This document shows, piece after piece, positions 44,200 to 54,519 of a stretch of 64,000 nucleotides of DNA (its first letter is position 1; every line of letters begins with the position of its first letter). A model generated the notes under the pieces. The model made no database searches. It was not told where the DNA came from and saw nothing but the letters and a program-made list of their open reading frames with translations. The stretch comes from Cladocopium goreaui. Taxonomy: Eukaryota > Sar > Dinophyceae > Suessiales > Symbiodiniaceae. Location: assembly GCA_947184155.2 (NCBI GenBank), contig CAMXCT020006445.1, positions 724,723 through 788,722 of the forward strand, given 5' to 3'. A program made the translations under genes and the position numbers.

Positions 44200-44595
44200 T
44201 CATCATTAATTCATGTTAATCTACATATCAAACATTGTATATCATTTTAATATACATATCAAACATTTTAATTCATGTTAATCTACATGTCAAATATGTT
44301 AAATCAGTTTAATCTACAAATCAAACATATTGATTCATGTTAATCCACATATCAAATATTTTAAATTTAAATCAGTGTAATCTACATATCAAACATGTTT
44401 AATTCATGTTAATCTACAGTACATATCACGCATTTTAAATTCAGTTTAATATATAATATACTGTACATATCAAACAGGTTCATTCATGTGAATCTACATA
44501 TCAAACATTTTAATTATTTTAATCTACATGTCAAACATTATAATTCATGTTAATCTACATATCCAACATTTTAAATCATTTTAACCTACATATCA
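44200..44595. repeat. 31-bp tandem array
   Basis: About 13 diverged copies of AATCTACATATCAAACATTTTAATTCATGTT. No coding signal. Confidence 0.9.
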
Positions 44596-44620
44596 ATGCA
44601 CATATGTTTTGGTTTCAAAC

Positions 44621-44707
44621 ATTTTCCGAGCAACGAAGGCTGCAATGAAGCCATAATTCTTCAGACCATCCATTCAACGCCTCAGGATGACCGTTGGTAT
44701 GACCGGT
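44621..44707 (-). CDS. Exon
   Basis: Acceptor TTCTGAG, donor AAAAT|GTTTGA. The frame reads HTNGHPEALNGWSEELWLHC, then SLRCSEN. Another frame is briefly open. Confidence 0.5.
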
Positions 44708-44967
44708 CTCAGAACCGGAATCTCTACTTAGGGGTGCATCTCAGTTAGTAATTAATAACCACGATATATATATATATATATAAGTTAAACATGTGATAAG
44801 ATTGAGATCATACATTCAATTAATATACATGTTGCATATATTATATATAAATATAGATGTGCTGTCAACTATGAACAATGTACATGACTTTGAGCCTTGG
44901 GAAGTATTTGTTTGTTTGCAATTTAGGCACTTGTTCAGGGTATGTTTTAGACCGTTTGCATTCAAAC

Positions 44968-45048
44968 TATGCCAGCTGATCCTGTAGCAGCTGTTTGATG
45001 TGCATCCGAAGAGTATCAACTGCCAGCTTCGTCCACTCAGAACCCCAA
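44968..45048 (-). CDS. Exon, helical; possible gene end
   Basis: Acceptor GGAAATAG. The frame reads WGSEWTKLAVDTLRMHIKQL, then LQDQLA, followed either by a TAG stop at 44967 or by a donor (GGCATA|GTTTGA) just before the stop completes. If terminal, a separate gene starts further right. Confidence 0.5.
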
Positions 45049-45358
45049 CTATTTCCAAGACGATGTGGAGGTTGACACACTGGAAATAGTAATGAATCCA
45101 TGCCCATGATATTCAATACCACCCCAAACGAGGGACCAGAACATGAACTCAGAATATCGAAGGGGAAGCCTCAGTCAAAAAAACTGTGTCATGTAGTGAA
45201 TATCATCCAAAAAGGGGGGTCGTCGTCCGCAAGTCTCCACACATCTTATATTGTCAGCCCTTCATAGTGAAATTTCAATCGCATTTACAAGCACACATGT
45301 TCAGAACCCGCATTATATAAATACAACATAATACAACTATACAAGATTCTATATGTGT

Positions 45359-45400
45359 TACAGTTGTTACAGTTGTTACAGTTGTTACAGTTGTTACAGC
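45359..45400. repeat. 9-bp tandem repeat GTTACAGTT
   Basis: Four to five perfect copies. The Val-Thr-Thr ORF across it is an artefact. Confidence 0.9.
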
Positions 45401-45422
45401 CTCATCCCAAGAACATGGAAAC

Positions 45423-45520
45423 CAACAGCAGGCGAGCAATGGATCTCCGCCGGGCGGCATCCGTGCGGGTCACTGTGACCATTTGAGACGTCCCGAAGCA
45501 CAACGAAAAGGTCGCAGTGC
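45423..45520 (-). CDS. Exon, frame unresolved
   Basis: Acceptor CTTGGAG, donor TGTTG|GTTTCC. Open frames are ATFSLCFGTSQMVTVTRTDA and CDLFVVLRDVSNGHSD; both look like beta-sandwich strands. Confidence 0.5.
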
Positions 45521-45537
45521 CTCCAAGATTTGTCTTG

Positions 45538-45642
45538 TACAGTTATGGCCATTTATCAGTTATAAGTACTTATAACCCCATTTATAAAATGTACAATCCC
45601 ATTTATAACCAGTTATACTTGGTAAATGGCCACAACTGTACG
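45538..45642. mobile_element. Inverted-repeat element (family G)
   Basis: GTACAGTTATGGCCATTTATC...TGGTAAATGGCCACAACTGTAC. A related, half-decayed copy lies at about 30540-30665. Confidence 0.65.
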
Positions 45643-45662
45643 GATTATGATCATAGATGATT

Positions 45663-45780
45663 TACCCTCTTGTAATTTAACATAGCTATTGAAAATGGCC
45701 ACACACAGAAATGATTTACCATTTACCTATCAAAGATGGTGATTTTAACCATGGCATTTTGTATGTTTACCAGGCCGGGT
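45663..45780. mobile_element. Family A element (A14)
   Basis: TACCCTCTTGTAATTTAACATAGC...GTATGTTTACCAGGCCGGGTA, right end mutated. Confidence 0.8.
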
Positions 45781-46136
45781 AAACGAGAGTATCAGCCCCG
45801 AACAATCAACCAATCAACCAATCGGGCTATGGGGGAGTACTTCCCAACAGATGGCCATCAAATAATGAGAAGATATGGGTTATTTTTAAGCCTGTGGACC
45901 CGATTTTTCCAACTTATGGAGATGATCACCACGTTTGTACCCATTATAATATTATATACACATATATATATAATTATAATATTAAATATACATCAACTGC
46001 AGAACTTCGTTCACAATCCAAGGGAAACATGGGAAACTTTCCACCATCCGATGTGCAAACTGCACCCCTGCTGAACCATTCATAATCTAGGGGTTAGTTT
46101 GCCCTCAATCAATCACCACACTTTTGTTTGACACAC

Positions 46137-46203
46137 CTTTTTGAAGTTTCTGGCAGCGTCGGCATCAGCGGACGTAGCGAGGTTGCCCATGGTTTTCAAA
46201 TTC
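46137..46203 (-). CDS. Exon
   Basis: Acceptor ATCTTCAAG, strong donor AAAAAG|GTGTGTC, 67 nt, NLKTMGNLATSADADAARNF. Confidence 0.6.
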
Positions 46204-46690
46204 CTTGAAGATCCGAAACACGTCCATACGCTTACATAATCCAATCTTCAATCAATCACCATTCAGGAAAAACAACTGAAACTTCACTCTCCTGATTTAC
46301 TTTGAGCCTGTGGGTTTGCCCCATATGTTTTTTGTTCGTTTTGATCAAAATTGTCATTGAGATTTATCATCATTTCGAGGGTATCTCCCCTAATGACAGT
46401 GTTTGATAACCATACTAATGTGGTAAATTCAATGCCATCAACCTTGCCCAAAATTACCATTGTTATGGGTGGGATTGAAACCATCCCCAAATGGTTGGCT
46501 TATGGCATTGCACTTCCCACATTATGGGGAATTTGTGATAATTTATGTAGAAAAATGTATAGATGGACTTAGTCAACCAAGTCACATATCCCAGAATACC
46601 TTTTGGGTTTCCCGCATAAAACTCCAGTGATATCCCCAGTTCCATGGGATCTATATGCCTGGCTGCCTGGCACAATCGCCGTCTGCTCAC

Positions 46691-46769
46691 CTGTGCTGGT
46701 GGTCATGTCCATCGGCAACGTGAGCACATCGACAGCCAAAGAGGAGAACGAGGAACTTCCAACATAGAC
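46691..46769 (-). CDS. Exon
   Basis: Acceptor CTGTGCCAG, consensus donor AGCACAG|GTGAGCAG. The frame reads VYVGSSSFSSLAVDVLTLPM. The same frame stays open left to about 46610 (AYRSHGTGDITGVLCG), so part of that may be a further exon. Confidence 0.65.
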
Positions 46770-46844
46770 CTGGCACAGAGCGGAGGTACCCCAGAAATTG
46801 ACCATGCAAACATGCCAAAAACGAGGAACGTGATGTGTGCATGT

Positions 46845-47015
46845 AAATGTATATATATATATATATACGTAGTAGAATAGAAAAAACATGTGTATATATA
46901 TATGTATATACAACTTATATACATATAAAAGGCTATCACCATCTCGGGGGGAGGGAGGGGGGCCACCAGACACTGGGCCATATATATGTACATATATATA
47001 TATATATATATCATA
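46845..47015. repeat. ATAT tracts around a G-run
   Basis: TATATATA runs at 46850, 46895 and 46980-47010, with GGGGGGAGGGAGGGGGG at 46946-46962. Confidence 0.8.
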
Positions 47016-47280
47016 TAGCCAGCTATATTTCATTCTATCAAAAGATGGGGTTGCTGAGGATATTTGCAGCAAACCATGGATTTGCTCGCCCATGTTTTGG
47101 GGGTAAACCGTAAACCTGGGAGATTTTCCCTGCGGCCTGCAACTAACTCTAAAACATCTGGGAAAACAATGTCGTAAAGAACACGTAGCTAATCTCACAA
47201 TTGCGAAATGTGCAAATCATGAACTATCCCGGCGAGAGACCCCAAATAGTGTGGGAGGAGTATAGGGAGAATGTATTTTA

Positions 47281-47399
47281 ATGTTGATGATGATGGTGCT
47301 GTTGATGATGGTGATGCCGATGATGATGGTAATGTTGTTGTTGTTGATGATGATGATGGATGATGATGATGGTGGAGATGGTGATGGTGATGGTGATGG

Positions 47400-47430
<31 letters not shown>

Positions 47431-47576
47431 GATTATTATTATTACAAAGATGATGGTGAAACTGATAATGGTGAAAATGATAATGGTGAAAATGATAATG
47501 GTGATGATGATGCTGGTGGTGGTGATGGTGGAGAAAAAAGAACGATGATGGTGATGATGATGATGATGTGCGAGCC
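47281..47576. repeat. GATGAT/GGTGAT trinucleotide array
   Basis: About 295 bp of TGATGATGG-type repeats. Met-, Asp- or His-rich ORFs on both strands are artefacts. Confidence 0.95.
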
Positions 47577-47599
47577 TGCGCAGTTGAAATGCACATGGA

Positions 47600-47685
47600 C
47601 ATGTCACCACTGGCATTTTCTGCGGACATTTACAGGGAACGTGCCAAACGCTCCGGATACCACCTCCATTGAACACCGGGCCTTA
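47600..47685 (-). CDS. Weak exon candidate
   Basis: GC-rich; donor-like AATGGAG|GTGGTATCC and CCCT|GTAAATG. Short open pieces such as VVSGAFGTFP. Unresolved. Confidence 0.35.
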
Positions 47686-47992
47686 ACTGTTACCGTAAGA
47701 ACCCCTCAGTGTGGCCATACTGTTTGGCCAAAAAAAATAGAATACCGGTAATGATTGAGGTCATTTGGGCAGATAAGGTGATATTTCGTTGTGGGCGTTT
47801 GCATCCCCATGATTTGTGGCTGCTTCCAATCCACATGTTTTATTGCCTTAAAATCTCGGTGTTAGATATTTTTTTGTTAAATTTCCCCATGTTTGTTGCT
47901 GAACTCCATAATTTGTCCCGGTCAAATCCATCTGTTTTCCCTGTTTTGGTAGCTTAAAACCACTTTTGTCCCAGTCAAAGCTCTCAAATCAC

Positions 47993-48090
47993 CTTTGTTG
48001 GCAACGTTCCCCGTAGCCAACCTGCCAGTCTTCCTCTGAGCTCCACTTAAAGGGAGCCGACAGAAGAAAGGCACTGTCTGCATTCGAGTC
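47993..48090 (-). CDS. Exon, well-bounded
   Basis: Acceptor CAGCGCAG, donor CAACAAAG|GTGATTTG, 98 nt. Phase-0 frame DSNADSAFLLSAPFKWSSEE, then DWQVGYGERCQQ. An internal GGCAG|GTTGGC is an alternative donor. Confidence 0.7.
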
Positions 48091-48234
48091 CTGCGCTGAT
48101 GGACTAGGCTTGTAGACGATAAAATATAACATGATACAACATGTAGGTTCTGATATGTTGTATTTTATATATCTATGGAATGTTAATCGGTTAGAAACTG
48201 GAATGCACACGTAACCGATCCAATCATGTCTTTT

Positions 48235-48410
48235 ATCATCTTGCGCACGACAAGCGCATCCCGGATCGATCCTGACATCTCTCGCGCACGCGCAGCTCGA
48301 GCGTCTCCGAGGGACGGTCCAGCATGCACTCAGGGGAGCTCCGAAGGAAGCCTTCGATGCGGTGAAGACTCCGGCGGTCACGGTCACGCCGGTCACGCCG
48401 GTCACGCTAC
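48235..48410 (-). CDS. Exon-like GC-rich block
   Basis: Very GC-rich, three minus frames partly open (TVTAGVFTASKASFGAPLSA; SSPECMLDRPSETLELRVRE). Contains GGTCACGCC x 3 at about 48378-48406. Splice limits unresolved. Confidence 0.45.
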
Positions 48411-48509
48411 ATTCGCCCAAAAAAACAAAAATATAGCTATGGTTGACAGATGGCCCAGTTGGTTCGATGATTTACCCAGGAAAAGTCCGAACTTTCCAAT
48501 GTACACTGT

Positions 48510-48624
48510 TACCCTCTGGTTCTTTGTTACAGTTCGCCATGGTATAGATGGCCCATAGAAATAGATGGTTTACCGAACTTAACCATGGTGATTTTCCATG
48601 GCTATGTTAAATAACCAGATGGTA
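48510..48624. mobile_element. Family A element (A15)
   Basis: TACCCTCTGGTTCTTTGTTACAG...AAATAACCAGATGGTAC; nearly identical, in inverted orientation, to A16. Confidence 0.9.
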
Positions 48625-49541
48625 CACTACCAAAGGGTATATAGTGACCAAAGATCATGATTTTCACCAACAAAACATGGGAGTATTCACAAAGATGGGG
48701 ATTGAGCTGCGGATGTAATGAGGAGATTCAGCAACAAAGTGGGAGCTCAAAACTACCAAATAGTGGGATATTCAGCACCAATAACTGTAATTCATTCGCC
48801 AGCAAAGGTGAGGAACCACAATATCATTATGGTTGGATGATCATGGTTGTGCGAACTGCTTTGATGGGTGTTTACGTGGTGCTCACTGGAAGGAGCCCAT
48901 GGTGAAGAGAAAGTATGTTCAAACCTACTTTGCCTTGTTCGGATGAGAGGTTGGGCAAATCATATTCCCAAAACAGAAAGAAACCATTTGGAATAGATAT
49001 CGTCATTCGGTTTTCATCATTTGGAATATTATCATTTCAATCAGAATCAAGCCTTTCTATTTTGTTTTCGCTTCTTGACCATCATAAGTCTAGTGAGGTG
49101 TTCCAGTGAGACAAAGAAGAACTCACCTTCCAAAGCCTTCTCTTTGGGTTCTATCGTGAAATCTCATGTACTTGGGGCTGCAGTTCTAGCTATTTATAAG
49201 TGGAAATATAACGATGTTGATAAAGGTTTTATCCCAACTTTGGGGGGTTATTGCCATGGTTAAACAGTTATTATATCTATTAATAGCCCCAACTCCACCT
49301 CAAGTATGCATCCTGAAACTTAGGTTTGGCCAATTGCTGTTAACTGGGACACAACTCCCTTGTCATTGCAATGAACCCAAAAGATATCTGCCACTGACCA
49401 GTTGGTATGTATCACAATCAGACTGGTTTTCTGCCAAAAGATATCTACCAGATGACCATACATTAACCATATATTAACCACTATTAACCAACATTCATCT
49501 TGTTTTAATCATTCCAAATCACCAGAAAAAGACAAAACAAC

Positions 49542-49593
49542 GCCCGAGCGTCCGCAGGTCTTCGAGGTCCAATCAGATTCGAGCGACCACCAC
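49542..49593 (-). CDS. Possible exon
   Basis: Acceptor TTGTTTCAG and donor TCGGGC|GTTGTT, 52 nt, WWSLESDWTSKTCGRSG. Confidence 0.45.
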
Positions 49594-49644
49594 CTGAAAC
49601 AAGAGTGCAATCATAGGGGATTTGTGTTGATGTTGTGGAATATG

Positions 49645-49850
49645 TATATATATATATATTATATATACATATATTAAATTATAGTAATAATACCAAAATA
49701 GACGATATATTAAATTATAGTAACATTACCAAAATAGACGATATGTATATATATATATATATAAGCGTATCATATTATAAATAAATATATATATATATTG
49801 AATATATATATATATATAAATTATATATATATATATATATTATGTGCAGT
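49645..49850. repeat. ATAT-rich tract with 30-bp duplication
   Basis: ATATAT runs. AATTATAGTAA..ACCAAAATAGACGATAT occurs twice. Confidence 0.8.
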
Positions 49851-50039
49851 AAAACAAATATAAATACACACGTGGACTTAGTCAATCTATTGTGGACATG
49901 GCCATGGCTATGATATGCGCCACAGGAGCTCTGCGCCTTTCATTGGGGATCATGGTGATAATCCCAATCAAATTTAGGGGGCCCGATTTTGTGCAAACCA
50001 TGACACAGCCAGAATATATATCTGGTTTATTAATGTGCT

Positions 50040-50215
50040 TATAATAGTGATTAATAGTGGTTAATAGTGGTTATTAGTGATGATTACCTGATCTGATCTG
50101 ATGAATAATATATCTGGTTGGTAGTTTTAACCACCTTGAAAAATATGAAAGTCAGTTGGGAAGGATTATTCCCATATATTATGGAAAATAACAAATGTTT
50201 GAAACCACCAACCAG
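50040..50215. mobile_element. Family C element with leader (C9)
   Basis: TTAATAGTGG leader, TACCTGATCTGATCTGATGAATAAT joint, then CTGGTTGGTAGTTTTAACC...TTGAAACCACCAACCAG. Confidence 0.8.
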
Positions 50216-50377
50216 ATATATACTCGAAAATGAGACGACTGGGACAACACATTGGGGAAACAAACTAATATGAACATATGGCTTTAAAAAAATTAAACAT
50301 CTTGGCATCTGGGAAACTCATGGTTGAACATATTAGATAAAACAAATCGGTGCTTCTCGGGTCTGATGGACAAACAC

Positions 50378-50527
50378 TGGGAATTCAGATCAATTGAGAT
50401 CAATTTTTCAGCATCGGCATCAATGAGCTGTGGTGCATCAATCAGCTGTGAAAAACTCCATGACTGAAGAGTGTGGATGGGAGACGAATCATTGCTGGTT
50501 ATCTGGCTATTCCATGCTGCTTTGGCC
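50378..50527 (-). CDS. Exon, long and clean
   Basis: Acceptor TGGCGTAG, donor ATTCCCA|GTGTTTG, 150 nt. The frame reads AKAAWNSQITSNDSSPIHTL, then SWSFSQLIDAPQLIDADAEK. The frame stays open leftwards, so the donor could be later. Confidence 0.7.
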
Positions 50528-50611
50528 CTACGCCAAAAAAACAACAGTCAGTTCGCTACTCACTCATCCCGGCTAAATGACTGGCGACTAATTCCAAGCA
50601 AAAAATATATA

Positions 50612-50726
50612 TACCATCTGGTTATTTAACATAGCCATGGAAAATCACCATGGTTAAGTTCGGTAAACCATCTATTTCTATGGGCCATCTATACCATGGC
50701 GAACTGTAACAAATAACCAGAGGGTA
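50612..50726. mobile_element. Family A element (A16)
   Basis: TACCATCTGGTTATTTAACAT...AAATAACCAGAGGGTA. Its reverse complement matches A15 at 48510 with few differences. Confidence 0.9.
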
Positions 50727-50755
50727 TATGGTTTGCACACACACTGGTGACCCAC

Positions 50756-50842
50756 CTGAAAATCGTGAGGTTCCCCTGGCTGATCGAGAAAATTTCTGGC
50801 TGAGATTGAGCAGATCAGTACATGCTCCAACAAACATTGCCC
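50756..50842 (-). CDS. Exon: FN3 late strands
   Basis: Acceptor TTGGGGGAG, donor TTTTCAG|GTGGGTCACC, 29 codons. The phase-0 frame reads LLEHVLICSISARNFLDQPG, matching FN3 F-G (h-x-h-x-h-x-A-x-N-x-x-x-x-G-x-P). Another frame is open. Confidence 0.7.
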
Positions 50843-50867
50843 CTCCCCCAAGAAAAACAAAATAATT

Positions 50868-50918
50868 ACCATCTGGTAATCAAACGTGGCCATGGAGAAT
50901 GGGCCGATTTATAGATGG
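50868..50918. mobile_element. Family A fragment (A17)
   Basis: TACCATCTGGTAATCAAACGTGGCC. Only the left end is recognisable. Confidence 0.55.
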
Positions 50919-50966
50919 TTCTTCCATTCAAACCTCTACATCGGAATTATCGCCACCGGATGACAC

Positions 50967-51084
50967 CGGAGGCTGTCCCACTTCCATCGCCTCCATTGAA
51001 GCTCCCAGCTCTGGAAGACGCAATGGCCAGCACTAGGGCCAGGCGTCCAGGTCACTTTGAGCATGTCACCACCTCGGAGACAAA
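50967..51084 (-). CDS. Exon: FN3 A-C strands (best FN3 match)
   Basis: Acceptor CGTCCGTAG, donor CCTCCG|GTGTCA, 118 nt. The frame reads GGDMLKVTWTPGPSAGHCVF, then QSWELQWRRWKWD. L-K-V-T-W-T-P-G is diagnostic of FN3 strand B, and the second block supplies strand C. The 1.3 kb TIR element begins 26 bp upstream of its acceptor. Confidence 0.85.
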
Positions 51085-51110
51085 CTACGGACGTCGAAAA
51101 ATCGCCGTTA

Positions 51111-52409
51111 CTTGGTGGTCGGTTTTGGTTTACAGCACTTGCAAGTAACTTGTAACCTAGTTGTAAGGTAGTTACAACCCTAGTGTATCTAAGCTAAGTA
51201 AACTAAGTTTGTATCTTATTTTACGGTAGTTGTAAGTAGTTACCAAAGATAAACTAGATGGTAAGTTTTTTTTAAGTTATTTTGTTTTGAGTTAACAAAA
51301 AACAACTTAAATAACTTATAAGTAACTTAGGAAACTTAACTTTTTTGGATTTTTAAAGCTATTATTTTTTGTGTTGGAATAAAAACATATAAAAAACAAG
51401 GTTTGGGTTGGAAACGAATTAAAACCACATGTTTTTATTTTTTGATATTTTTGTCGGAAGGCGGCTCTATGAGAAGCCTATCGGGAAAAGTTTTGTGATT
51501 CTGAGTTTTTTTGTTGATATCTTGTCCTCTTCTCGTTTGGACAACAGGATGGATACGAAGTAAAAAGCGTTCGGGCCCTTGGAAAGATCATGAGGCCACA
51601 GCCCCTGTTTTGATCTTGACTGAGGCCTGAGAGAAAATGCGTATATGACAGCAAAGGCATATCATATTTTGCAAAAAACAGAAAATGCAAAACACATTTT
51701 TACACATTTTTTACACATTTTTACACATGTTTACACATTTTTACACATGTGTAAGTGGATTTTTTTTGGGTTTACACATGTGTAAGTGGATTTTTTTGGG
51801 GTTTACACATGTGTAAGTGGATTTTTTTTGGTTTACACATGTGTAAGTGGATTTTTTTTGACTTACACATTCTTACACATCCTTACACATCCATACACAT
51901 CCATACACATTCAGGTATATTGTGGTCTTTTTGGTTCATGCTTTCGTACAATGACATCATATGATATGAAACCAAACCGAATTAGAATGACACGTCGCAC
52001 GCCTTTGGTCATCCGTGGATGTTCTATCCTGCGGTCCTTTGGGCAGCAACTCTCTCATTTTTATTTTTTTCCAAATTAAGATTGTCCAACCCAACGTTTA
52101 AAAACATCATCAAATTTTCAAGTGCAGCAAAGAAATTCGAAGAAAACTTACGAAACAAAGGTTTCTACAACACAAAAAATAAAAATGCAAAACGCAATGA
52201 TGAAGAAACAAACTGCTAAAATACCTCTCTTTTCATGTTCAAAATAACTTAAAATAACTTAAAAAACTTGCAAGTTACTTATATTTAACTTATGTTACTT
52301 AGAGCTACAATTAAAAAGTTAAGTTTCCTAAGTTAACTTGTAAGTTTGTGTAAGTAGGTCAAGTGCTATAAGTATTTACATGTATTCTATCTAAAAACCG
52401 ACCACCAAG
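51111..52409. mobile_element. 1.3 kb TA-flanked TIR transposon, non-autonomous
   Basis: Left end CTTGGTGGTCGGTTTT and right end AAAACCGACCACCAAG are exact inverted repeats, each followed by TA. A second inverted pair lies inside (AAGTAACTTAGGAAACTTAAC near 51322 and GTTAAGTTTCCTAAGTTAACTT near 52318). A TA target duplication suggests the Tc1/mariner or a similar superfamily. No transposase is visible; ORFs inside are short or repetitive. Confidence 0.75.
51735..51865. repeat. 31-bp x 4 tandem repeat inside the transposon
   Basis: TTTACACATGTGTAAGTGGATTTTTTTTGG repeated four times, preceded and followed by TTACACAT short repeats. Confidence 0.95.
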
Positions 52410-52526
52410 TAGAAGGGGATCCCCGGTGTGGCTTAAAGGCAACCAGCAATAAAGTCAATACAGCACAGTAGTTCGCAGGTATAATTCCTTTAACCAATCA
52501 CGTTAGGTCTTGAAACAACGGCTCAC

Positions 52527-52565
52527 TTGGAGCTGGTGAAGCGTCTGGTTCCGACTTACTGACTC
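52527..52565 (-). CDS. Possible 39-nt exon
   Basis: Acceptor CTAATTAG, donor CTCCAA|GTGAGCCG; 13 codons. Frames SKSEPDASPAP or ESVSRNQTLHQLQ. Confidence 0.4.
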
Positions 52566-52767
52566 CTAATTAGGTCCCTGAAGTCATGATTGTTCGTTGG
52601 TAAACCATCGTAGATGTGGAACACTTACCATTGCTAGGTCATGTTCCTCGAAAATCCCTTGGGTTTTCCGCTATGAGTCAAAACCCTGGGACCCTATATA
52701 GGTACCTAAGTCATAGCTGGTGAATGGATGTTGATTCGTGTTGATTCCCCCAGTCATATGGTAATAA

Positions 52768-52882
52768 TGTGGCTAAAACAATGCAATGTTTACCATCCCC
52801 CGGTCATCACCATGTTTAAAAAGTGGTATAATCTTCTCATATTCCTTGTCATGGGTGGTTTATGGCATTGTTTTACCCACAT
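52768..52882. mobile_element. Family E element
   Basis: TGTGGCTAAAACAATGCAATG...TATGGCATTGTTTTACCCACAT. A looser copy lies at about 42898-43030. Confidence 0.6.
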
Positions 52883-53500
52883 GATGGAAAAAAATCCCAT
52901 TAAAATCATCATGTGTGTTGGTTAAATCCCATTACACCACATGTTTATCATGGTTAATCCCCATTATCTCCCATTAAACCACCATTTTTCATGGTTAAAT
53001 CCCATTAAACCATTGTTAAATCCCATCAAGCCCCCACTATAATCCAGGTACTATATATATATATATATCCACATCCAAGCGTTTACCCTCAGCGGAGGAT
53101 CTTACCCTGTTCAACTCAACAAACTATGGCTTGCCCCGATGGAAAGCACACATAGATGCAACAGATGTAACGGATGTGGTTTCCACGGGTTGCAACCAGA
53201 TATTGTGAAACCACCTTTTGATACATGTTGGTTGTTCAAAACCTCAGTCCCTGATTAAGCACCAATTTCTTATCTGACAGATCTGGCGGAGGTGAAACCG
53301 AAATAGAAAAAGAGCTACGCCACAGGAGGAGGTTTTGTCAGCATGTAGCATATTGGCAGCATATTTATTCAATCATGTTGGTAACAACTGACATATGATG
53401 GATAGCATTAAGACACATTATAACCACAACTGACATGTCAATGGCCCGCATGGCTCAGGCGTCCTCAGAGGCATCGAAGGCATCGCATTGCTCTCGGTAC

Positions 53501-53528
53501 CTCAACAAATCGGTACACCGAGGAAGTG
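53501..53528 (-). CDS. Possible 28-nt exon
   Basis: Acceptor ATACCCCAG, donor TTGAG|GTACCG. The frame reads SSVYRFVE, FN3 F-strand-like. Very small. Confidence 0.3.
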
Positions 53529-53864
53529 CTGGGGTATCCAGAATGCATATTGGGTAGAGAAGTTAGACACAACACAAACATCATACTACAGGATAGGATA
53601 TTAAACATGGATATTGGGTTGCACAAGGTCAAACTCAATGTATCAAACAATAATCGTAGGTGGAATGGAATCCCTTACGCGTACTATGAAATTCACCCTC
53701 AAGATAGGCCCCTAAAGGAATTCGCAAACTATAGTAAGCCCAGCTTTGTGGGAAGTATTTATGTAACAAGGGGGAAACTATTAGGGGACATGGTCACAAA
53801 CGTTCCAGGTACAGTACTGTTTCAAAGCCATCGAACACGTGCGGTCTCTTGCCGGAGGGTTTGA
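53526..53864 (+). CDS. Orphan plus-strand ORF
   Basis: An open plus frame of at least 113 codons, extendable upstream, ends in TGA. It reads VRHNTNIILQDRILNMDIGL and later WNGIPYAYYEIHPQDRPLKE. Base composition is AT-richer than the minus exons, so if real it differs in origin (a mobile-element relic or a retrocopy). Family not recognised. Confidence 0.35.
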   Translation: MLGYPECILGREVRHNTNIILQDRILNMDIGLHKVKLNVSNNNRRWNGIPYAYYEIHPQDRPLKEFANYSKPSFVGSIYVTRGKLLGDMVTNVPGTVLFQSHRTRAVSCRRV

Positions 53865-54114
53865 GGGGCTGAGAGTGTACACGACTAGACGCAGAAGTTG
53901 TGGGAGGAGCTTCAATTTTTTGCCATACAAGAGCGTAAGACAAGAACACTCAGTCACTCTAAATCACTATACAGTAATTGGAAAAAACTATAGGTAATAT
54001 AAAGGAATCTTTCGGAATCAATCACAAATTGGATGAATTGGATGAGAACTATAGAATCATGCACTTCAAAACAGCATGACATCTTTGATTTTTAACGCCT
54101 CATCTCGTGTTGAC

Positions 54115-54154
54115 CCCCCAAAACGGCACAGCGGTGCTGGCCGTGGTTGAACCA
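54115..54154 (-). CDS. Possible 40-nt exon
   Basis: Acceptor GGGATCAG, donor TGGGG|GTCAAC. The frame reads STTASTAVPFWG. Confidence 0.4.
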
Positions 54155-54363
54155 CTGATCCCAACAAACACCAGAGGAACAACTATCATTATATCATGCC
54201 TTAAGAGACTAATTTGATGGTGATTTACTTTTCCATCTGGGGATGATAACATATTTCCTCCATGTGTATAAAGCACGCATCCACAAAAAAGTGCTCAGCA
54301 TATGCCCAGATATGTCGCAATCCATGAAATGCGGAGAGGCTGCTTCTTGTACTTCAACATCAC

Positions 54364-54475
54364 TTGTTTCATGAAGGACAGCCGGTGGTCCTGGTAGCCG
54401 AACATGACAAATAGATAGGATCTAGCGGATTGCATGGATTGAATGGCTACCAAAACCAATTCAATATCGTCGCTG
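54364..54475 (-). CDS. Exon, well-bounded
   Basis: Strong acceptor GAATTTCAG and donor AAACAA|GTGATG, 112 nt, a single open frame: SDDIELVLVAIQSMQSARSY, then FGYQDHRLSFMKQ. Confidence 0.65.
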
Positions 54476-54519
54476 CTGAAATTCAAGCAACATCTATGTA
54501 TGTATGTATATATATATAT

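Noticed and set aside
47195-47751. Met/Asp- and His-rich ORFs of up to 156 codons
   Set aside because: They span a GATGAT-type trinucleotide array; only the flanks look like non-repeat sequence.
48657-49477. Several plus-strand ORFs of 64-87 codons
   Set aside because: AT-rich, overlapping and without family resemblance; expected by chance in this composition.
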